This document shows, piece after piece, positions 14,691 through 20,167 of a DNA stretch of 20,167 bases. The translations under genes and the position numbers were made by a program. The notes under the pieces were generated by a model. The model searched no databases. It was not told the origin of the DNA and was given only the letters and a program-made list of their open reading frames with translations. Numbering within the stretch: position 1 is the stretch's first letter; every line of letters starts with the position of its first letter. The stretch spans positions 1 to 20,167 of the forward strand of contig JAHXIM010000419.1 of the NCBI GenBank assembly GCA_025655635.1. Direction: 5' to 3'. This DNA is from a gamma proteobacterium symbiont of Lucinoma myriamae. Lineage in GTDB: Bacteria > Pseudomonadota > Gammaproteobacteria > GRL18.

Positions 14691-17600
14691 GTGTCTGACC
14701 AAGCCTTACAAGCAAAGGATGCTGAAAAAAAATCACAATCTGCTATTTCATCTGAAGCTGATGAGAGTCGATTTTCACTATTTAAATTGTTAAAAACAAC
14801 AGGCTTATTTATTTGGCACTTTCATCGCAAGCTTGTCATCACTCTGATTGTTTCTTTTGCCATTATTTTACTTTCATTTCGTGCAATTGCTCTTTATCTT
14901 GAAGAAAACCCGGAAATTGTTCAAAATCTGGTTGAATCCCAACTCCAGGGTCATGTGACATTTGATAAAATAAAAGTCGATACTAATCTTCTTTTTCCAT
15001 CTGTCGCAATGTACAACTTTACTTTTAAAAATAAATTAAAAGAAGAACAACAATTACAATTTAAATCGGCCAGTATTCGTTTAAATACCCTGCTTTCAAT
15101 TTTTTATGGACAAGCAAAGATAGATACTATTAGTGTTGACGGAGTAAGTATTATGCTTCGTCGTAATAAGAGTAATATATTCACCATTGCAGATTTTCAG
15201 CTTGGGAATAGACAACAAAAAACTCATAGTTCAGGTAATAGTTCAGGTGAAAAGATACAAACCTACCTTGAATTATTTAATCAGACAAACTTTATAATGA
15301 CAAATAGTGAAATTCATTTTGTTGATGAAATGGAAGAGTTTCCCTCACTCCTGATTTCTGATCTTAACTTCAAAATGGAAAATAAACTTTCAAGACATCA
15401 GGTTTCACTCTTAGCAAAATTAAATGACTCAGATACTCAATTAGAACTTCGCCTTGACTTTAATGGTGACATTAATGAAGTAAAAAACTGGGATGGTAAA
15501 ATATACGGTTCAGTTAATAATATGAATCAGCAGACACTGCTGCATTTTTTCAAGCGAGATGTTATTCAAGTTGAACACTTTAAAATAAATAATATTGAAG
15601 CGCATACAAAATTCTGGTCGAGTATTGAAAAAGGAAATTTACAGTCAATTTATGGTGAGTTTGATATCGTTGATGTTGATTTATCACGAGTAGACAGTGA
15701 GCGTAAAATTAGCTTTGATGAAATATCTACTAATTTTAAATTTGAACGAGGGCATGAAACACTATCTGATTCAGGTTTAAAAGAAAACTCATGGGTATTG
15801 GATTTATTTGATTTTAATGTCAATATCAATTCTCAACAAATAATTGAAAAGCACATCAATTTAAAATTTAATTACATTGAAGCGCAGCCAACATCTCAGG
15901 TGCAGCTTTTTTTAAATCATCTGGACCTGGAAGAAATTTCTCAAGTAATTTCTTTTTTTTCACCCAAAGAGTTTAATAAACAAATATATAAAATATTAAA
16001 ACCAAAGGGCTATCTTGAAAATATTGTTTCTACAGTACATTTAAAACCATTAGAAATGCCTATTGATATTACCCGCTATCAAGTTCAGGCAGATATCCAT
16101 CATTTCGGAATGAACTCATTATTTTCATTACCAAAAGTTCGAAATTTCTCATCACGAGTTATATTTAATGAAACCATGGGACGTGCTTATATTAATAGTG
16201 ACAATATGAAGCTGCATCTTAAATCTCTATTTCGTGATTCATGGCCTATTACACAATTATCAGGTGAATTTTTCTGGCAGCAGGAAGAAGACGAATGGTT
16301 CTTTGGTGCAGAACAGCTCAAGCTAAAAAATCCCCATTTAAATGCCAGTGCGGATGTTAATCTCTGGCTGGCAAAAAATGGTCAGACCTATATGGATTTA
16401 ACCGGGTTTTATCATGATGTCAATGTTAAATATGTACCCTATTATTTGCCGGCAAAAATAATGAGCGATGGTTTGGTCAGCTGGCTTGATAATGCTTTTC
16501 TTTCAGGATGGGGAACAGATGGTGGTGTTGTTTTTAGAGGTGAATTAGCCCAATTTCCCTATGAGGATCATAGTGGTACGATGGATATCGTATTTAATAC
16601 TAAAGAGGTTGAACTTAATTATAATAAAGGCTGGCCACTATTAACAGATATCAATGCCCAGGTACAGTTTACCGAGCGGGGGATGGGAGTAGAATCAACA
16701 CAGAGTAAAGTTTTTTCATCAATATCAAATAATGTTAATGCTGATATAGAGCGTTATCTGGACTCAGTATTAATACTAACCGGTGATATAAATAGTAATA
16801 TTGATGATGGAAAACATTTCCTAAAGCAAAGCAAATTAGTTTCAAATGATGTCTTAGATATATTGGATGCTAAAGGTGATATCGGGATTAATCTGGATGT
16901 GGTGATTTCGCTGAAAAAAGGTAAGCCTGATAGTAAAGTAACAGTGAAACTTATTGATAATAAATATTACCCGCCTGGTTTTGAGCGCAAAGAAGGGCTG
17001 GTCGAACATATAAATGGTGATATTATTATTCATAATGACTCTGTCAGTGCAAAAAAACTAACGGCCGATATTATGGGGCAAGCGGCGAAAATATCAATAA
17101 AGACTGCCAAACAAGCAAAACAATCTAAAAAAGATCCGAATATAAGTCTTGATATTAGTAGCAAAGTTTCTATTCAACAATTAAAAAAGTTTAATTTGAT
17201 ACCTGAAGACCTGATCCCCTTGAGCGATCAACTTTCTGGTTTGCCGAAAGTTAAATTGGCAATCAATTTACCGAACAAACAACGTGAGCTGTCATTTAAT
17301 ATTGCTTCAGATTTAAAAAATCTCAAGTCTGATTTACCTGTGCCACTAAAAAAACAAGCAAGTAAAGTATCACCCTTTAATCTTTCTTTTTCTGAAATAA
17401 AAATCCTTGAAAATAAAAGAAACCTCAAGCATGCTCAATTGGCTATTAAAATTTCTAATGAATTATCACTGGCTTTATTTATGGATACTTCAAGTGATAA
17501 CTTTAAGTTACTCAAAGGGAATGTCGCATTTAAAGGTGCTCAGGCTAAATTACCAAAAGAAAATTTATTACGCATTACTGGGAGTTTAAATAATCTGCCT

Positions 17601-18728
17601 TTGGAACAGTGGCAATCGGTTTTTTCCTCTCAAAGTAAAAATAATAAAAAAGAAAACAATAAATCTATAGAAAATCGATTTACTTTACCGATCGAGTTGG
17701 CTATGCAAAAAGTGGTTCTTCCTGAGTTTGGGGTTGGTTCTAAAGTGCCAGATGTTACTAAAAAGAAAAAAGTACAATCAAAATCTGTAAAAAATACTGA
17801 TAATGATCCTCGCTATTTCCCGTTAATCAACGGCACTATTAAGACGTTAAAAATGGGTGAACTTGATCTGGGTCTGTTTACTATAAAGAGCAGTCGAGTA
17901 GATAGAAGTATTGTGCTTGACATGCTTAATTTAGACGGTCAATTGCTTTCATTTAAAGGTAAAGGAAAATGGCACTATAAGAACGAATATCCTGAAGTCG
18001 AATTTGAGGGTGTTGCTAAAATCCCCTCTACAGAAAAATTGCTTATTGCCTTAGGCAATGATCAATTAATTCGAGGTGGAAAATTACAGTTGTCAGGCTA
18101 TATGAGCTGGATAGGGGGATTGACCGATTTCAGCAAGGAAAACATTGAGGGTAATATTAATCTAATTTCTGAAAAAGGCGCATGGGTTGAAGGCAAACCC
18201 GGGGCAGCCGGGCGTTTAATAGGCTTACTCAATATGAATGCTCTGGTTCGTCGTTTGTCATTGGATTTTTCAGATGTTTCCAAAGAAGGCTTTCAGTTTG
18301 ATAAGATGGAAGCTGATTTGAGTTTTAATAATGGTTTGATTTCTACTGATAATTTTCGAATTTCTGCACCCAGTGCCAGAATTTTGATGACGGGCAACAC
18401 CAGTCTGGTGACTAAACAATTTGATCAGCGGGTGACTGTTGTTCCAGAAGTGTCGGCCACATTGCCTTTGGCAGGTGCTGCTGTCGCTGGACCTGCGGGT
18501 GCTGCTGTGGTTTGGGTTGGACAAAAGCTTCTGGGTGATCAATTAAATAGGGTGACGGCATTTGATTATACGATTAAAGGCAGTTGGGATGAGCCTGTGA
18601 TCGTGAAAGATAAAACCAATAGAAACACATTGTTAAGAATCAAAAAAGCATTTGGTTTAGATGAAGATAAATCAGAAATCCCACAGCACAATCCATTACT
18701 GGATGAAAATAATTCAGAATATCCATAA
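14691..18728 (+). CDS. yhdP: YhdP-type AsmA-like protein (intermembrane phospholipid transport)
   Basis: A very large envelope protein of 1345 residues (E. coli YhdP has 1266). YhdP, TamB and YdbH are AsmA-like bridges thought to carry phospholipids across the periplasm to the outer membrane. One membrane helix at about residues 48-65 anchors it in the inner membrane with a short cytoplasmic N-terminus; the rest is long, beta-rich and repetitive in pattern (DUF3971/AsmA_2). The C-terminal region is the most conserved: GKPGAAGRLIGLLNMNALVR, RISAPSARILMTGN, VTVVPEVSATLPLAGAAVAG and VTAFDYTIKGSWDEPVI. The start is GTG, after an in-frame TAA at 14685-14687; no ATG follows for about 100 codons. 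AAGG lies 14 bases upstream, so the ribosome site is weak. The gene looks more AT-rich than its neighbours. Confidence 0.92.
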   Translation: MSDQALQAKDAEKKSQSAISSEADESRFSLFKLLKTTGLFIWHFHRKLVITLIVSFAIILLSFRAIALYLEENPEIVQNLVESQLQGHVTFDKIKVDTNLLFPSVAMYNFTFKNKLKEEQQLQFKSASIRLNTLLSIFYGQAKIDTISVDGVSIMLRRNKSNIFTIADFQLGNRQQKTHSSGNSSGEKIQTYLELFNQTNFIMTNSEIHFVDEMEEFPSLLISDLNFKMENKLSRHQVSLLAKLNDSDTQLELRLDFNGDINEVKNWDGKIYGSVNNMNQQTLLHFFKRDVIQVEHFKINNIEAHTKFWSSIEKGNLQSIYGEFDIVDVDLSRVDSERKISFDEISTNFKFERGHETLSDSGLKENSWVLDLFDFNVNINSQQIIEKHINLKFNYIEAQPTSQVQLFLNHLDLEEISQVISFFSPKEFNKQIYKILKPKGYLENIVSTVHLKPLEMPIDITRYQVQADIHHFGMNSLFSLPKVRNFSSRVIFNETMGRAYINSDNMKLHLKSLFRDSWPITQLSGEFFWQQEEDEWFFGAEQLKLKNPHLNASADVNLWLAKNGQTYMDLTGFYHDVNVKYVPYYLPAKIMSDGLVSWLDNAFLSGWGTDGGVVFRGELAQFPYEDHSGTMDIVFNTKEVELNYNKGWPLLTDINAQVQFTERGMGVESTQSKVFSSISNNVNADIERYLDSVLILTGDINSNIDDGKHFLKQSKLVSNDVLDILDAKGDIGINLDVVISLKKGKPDSKVTVKLIDNKYYPPGFERKEGLVEHINGDIIIHNDSVSAKKLTADIMGQAAKISIKTAKQAKQSKKDPNISLDISSKVSIQQLKKFNLIPEDLIPLSDQLSGLPKVKLAINLPNKQRELSFNIASDLKNLKSDLPVPLKKQASKVSPFNLSFSEIKILENKRNLKHAQLAIKISNELSLALFMDTSSDNFKLLKGNVAFKGAQAKLPKENLLRITGSLNNLPLEQWQSVFSSQSKNNKKENNKSIENRFTLPIELAMQKVVLPEFGVGSKVPDVTKKKKVQSKSVKNTDNDPRYFPLINGTIKTLKMGELDLGLFTIKSSRVDRSIVLDMLNLDGQLLSFKGKGKWHYKNEYPEVEFEGVAKIPSTEKLLIALGNDQLIRGGKLQLSGYMSWIGGLTDFSKENIEGNINLISEKGAWVEGKPGAAGRLIGLLNMNALVRRLSLDFSDVSKEGFQFDKMEADLSFNNGLISTDNFRISAPSARILMTGNTSLVTKQFDQRVTVVPEVSATLPLAGAAVAGPAGAAVVWVGQKLLGDQLNRVTAFDYTIKGSWDEPVIVKDKTNRNTLLRIKKAFGLDEDKSEIPQHNPLLDENNSEYP

Positions 18729-18830
18729 ATTAATGATAAGTCCTGAAAAATAGAACTATTTAACTTGAAATTTGACCATTAATCGTTGAAACTATGAGGT
18801 TTTATGTGAATATGAAGTGTTAGAGAGAAT

Positions 18831-19712
18831 ATGGCAAAAGTAGCAGCGATTCAAATGGCTTCCGGGCCCAATGTCAGTGCCAACCTGAGTGAAGCAAAAC
18901 GGTTAATTGCAGATGCCGTTAAGCAAGGTGCAAAACTGGTTGTATTACCAGAAAATTTTGCTCATATGGGTATGTCTGAACTGGATATTTTAGACGTTTC
19001 AGAAGATTATATTTCTGCTGATGAGTCTACAGAACAAGCAAAGGCTCCGATACAGAATTTTTTATCAGCAGTGGCTAAAGAAGAAAAGGTCTGGGTTCTA
19101 GGAGGGACGATACCTCTGAAAGCGAACCATGCTGCAGATGTTGAACTCTCTGGTGAAAATCGTGAAAAGATCCTCTCTGCCTGTCTTCTGTTTAATGATG
19201 AAGGTAAAATGGCAGCACGTTATGACAAAATTCATCTTTTTGATGTCGATTTGGGCGATCAAGGTGGTGCTTATAACGAATCAGCATATACTCAAGCGGG
19301 CGATAAGGTTGTCGTCGTTGACACACCATTTGGTAAATTAGGATTAGCCATTTGCTATGACCTGCGTTTTCCAGAATTATTTCGTGATATGGTCAGTCAG
19401 GGAGTGGAAGTATTAGGCTTAGTCTCTTCATTTACGGCAACGACAGGCAAGGCACATTGGGAAGTTCTTAATCGTGCCAGAGCAATTGAAAACCTGTGCT
19501 TTGTGATCTCATCAGCACAGGGTGGTTACCATGTTAATGGACGTGAAACACATGGAGATAGCATGATTGTTGATCCCTGGGGTGGTGTTATTGATCGTTT
19601 GCCTCATGGTTCCGGCTTTGCTATTGCTGATATTGATACAGAAACTTTGCAGCAGACACGCAAAAATTTTCCGGTATTAGAGCATATTAAACTGCCCTGT
19701 CATTTAAGATAA
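18831..19712 (+). CDS. Carbon-nitrogen hydrolase, Nit1 type (probable deaminated-glutathione amidase)
   Basis: A nitrilase-superfamily amidase of 293 residues. The Glu-Lys-Cys triad is visible as Glu41 (LPENF), Lys133 (YDKIHLFDVD) and Cys175 (AICYDLRFPELFR). The KIHLFDVD and CYDLRFPELFR forms are typical of the Nit1/NitFhit branch, whose known members hydrolyse deaminated glutathione formed by transaminase side reactions (metabolite repair). That substrate is inferred from the family. A purine-rich GAGAGA site precedes the ATG. The position after yhdP matches gammaproteobacteria where yhdP-nit-tldD are clustered, but tldD does not follow here; a terminator and a minus-strand gene come next. 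Confidence 0.92.
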   Translation: MAKVAAIQMASGPNVSANLSEAKRLIADAVKQGAKLVVLPENFAHMGMSELDILDVSEDYISADESTEQAKAPIQNFLSAVAKEEKVWVLGGTIPLKANHAADVELSGENREKILSACLLFNDEGKMAARYDKIHLFDVDLGDQGGAYNESAYTQAGDKVVVVDTPFGKLGLAICYDLRFPELFRDMVSQGVEVLGLVSSFTATTGKAHWEVLNRARAIENLCFVISSAQGGYHVNGRETHGDSMIVDPWGGVIDRLPHGSGFAIADIDTETLQQTRKNFPVLEHIKLPCHLR

Positions 19713-19750
19713 TAAAAATAGCTAATAACTCAGCATTTTATTAACAAGAG

Positions 19751-19779
19751 ATAGCCCCTCAGCTTTGTTGAGGGGCTAT
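19751..19779 (+). terminator. Hairpin terminator after nit
   Basis: ATAGCCCCTCA (19751-19761) pairs perfectly with TGAGGGGCTAT (19769-19779) around a seven-base loop. The following T-tract is poor (TAAAGTTT), so termination may be partial or assisted. It closes the leuS-to-nit gene run. Confidence 0.75.
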
Positions 19780-19823
19780 TAAAGTTTAAAGCATATTGTC
19801 TGCCCCATCCTGTAAATATAGAA

Positions 19824-19841
19824 AGAAACTATTCAGTTTCT
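19824..19841 (-). terminator. Possible terminator of the small minus-strand gene
   Basis: AGAAACT (19824-19830) and AGTTTCT (19835-19841) form a seven-base-pair stem with an ATTC loop. On the minus strand it lies just past the stop codon of the small membrane protein gene and is followed by a T-rich run. The stem is AT-rich, so the call is weak. Confidence 0.4.
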
Positions 19842-19855
19842 CAGACTGTTTATCT

Positions 19856-20125
19856 TCACAATTTTTTTCGACTAAGAAAAAGTTCACTCCTTAACGCAGG
19901 AAAGGCACTGATTACAGATATACAGAAGGCTGCGACATAGGGCAATGACTGTACCAGCAAGACAATGAACCAGAGCAATAGATCCAGGCTGTCTAATGAC
20001 AGGTAAAAATAAACGGCTGCAGCGGAAGACCAGAGCAATAACATGATGAATACCTCTTCCAGAGCGGCACTGACAGCTTTTAACCTATAAAAATCAGTTG
20101 AAAATGGTCTATAATCATAACCCAT
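19856..20125 (-). CDS. Small two-helix membrane protein, unknown function
   Basis: I do not recognise this 89-residue protein. It has a polar N-terminus (MGYDYRPFSTDFYRLKA), two hydrophobic segments at about residues 24-44 and 49-75 separated by a short SLDSLD loop, and a basic C-terminus (RSELFLSRKKL). This fits a small inner-membrane hairpin protein. There is no Shine-Dalgarno sequence; a TATAAT on the minus strand (complement of 20130-20135) ends only four bases before the ATG, so the transcript may be leaderless or the true start may differ. The gene converges with nit. The reading frame is supported by its hydrophobic pattern rather than by known homologues. Confidence 0.5.
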   Translation of the reverse strand: MGYDYRPFSTDFYRLKAVSAALEEVFIMLLLWSSAAAVYFYLSLDSLDLLLWFIVLLVQSLPYVAAFCISVISAFPALRSELFLSRKKL

Positions 20126-20167
20126 TGAAATTATAGTGAAATATCATGATATTACCACCAAAAATCA

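Noticed and set aside
18729..18830. Promoter for nit
   Set aside because: TTGACC (18772-18777) is a good -35-like box, but the only -10-like box (TATGAG) is 15 bases away and poor, so I do not list it.
1..20167. Mobile elements, CRISPR arrays, tRNA or rRNA genes, defence or biosynthetic clusters
   Set aside because: I see no transposase, integrase, spaced repeats, RNA gene or toxin-antitoxin pair; the region is compact housekeeping sequence.

Overview
The window looks like chromosomal housekeeping DNA from a moderately AT-rich gammaproteobacterium (roughly 40% G+C by eye, not counted). The main evidence is gene order. A zinc-ribbon YbeL-type gene diverges from leuS, followed by lptE, holA, proA, nadD, rsfS and rlmH, and then yhdE (maf), rng, yhdP and a nit-type amidase. 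These are two blocks known from gammaproteobacteria, joined here. An N-acetylglutaminylglutamine (NAGGN) amidotransferase gene hints at a salt-exposed habitat. I cannot name a genus.

Left part (1-5214): the 3' part of a hydantoinase B/oxoprolinase gene runs off the left edge. It is followed by a BON-domain lipoprotein gene, the NAGGN amidotransferase gene and grxD (CGFS monothiol glutaredoxin), all on the plus strand. A strong hairpin terminator at 4005-4047 separates grxD from a convergent SYLF/YSC84-type secreted protein gene. A YbeL/DUF1451 zinc-ribbon gene lies next on the minus strand.

Central and right part (5427-19712): eleven genes run in the same direction with short gaps: leuS, lptE, holA, proA, nadD, rsfS, rlmH, yhdE, rng, yhdP and nit. 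Together they serve leucyl-tRNA charging, LPS export, DNA polymerase clamp loading, proline and NAD synthesis, ribosome silencing, 23S rRNA methylation, nucleotide sanitation, RNA processing, lipid transport to the outer membrane and metabolite repair. A hairpin at 19751-19779 closes the run. A small two-helix membrane protein gene of unknown function sits on the minus strand at the right edge.

The most notable observation is in rlmH. The frame is cut by one TAA at 12412-12414, yet the remaining 35 codons, including the conserved C-terminal knot region, are intact and in frame. They end at a TGA that overlaps the yhdE start codon. This is a clean single-codon nonsense lesion (or sequencing error), not a frameshift. 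I see no mobile element, CRISPR array, tRNA, rRNA or defence system, and no convincing undescribed multi-gene system.
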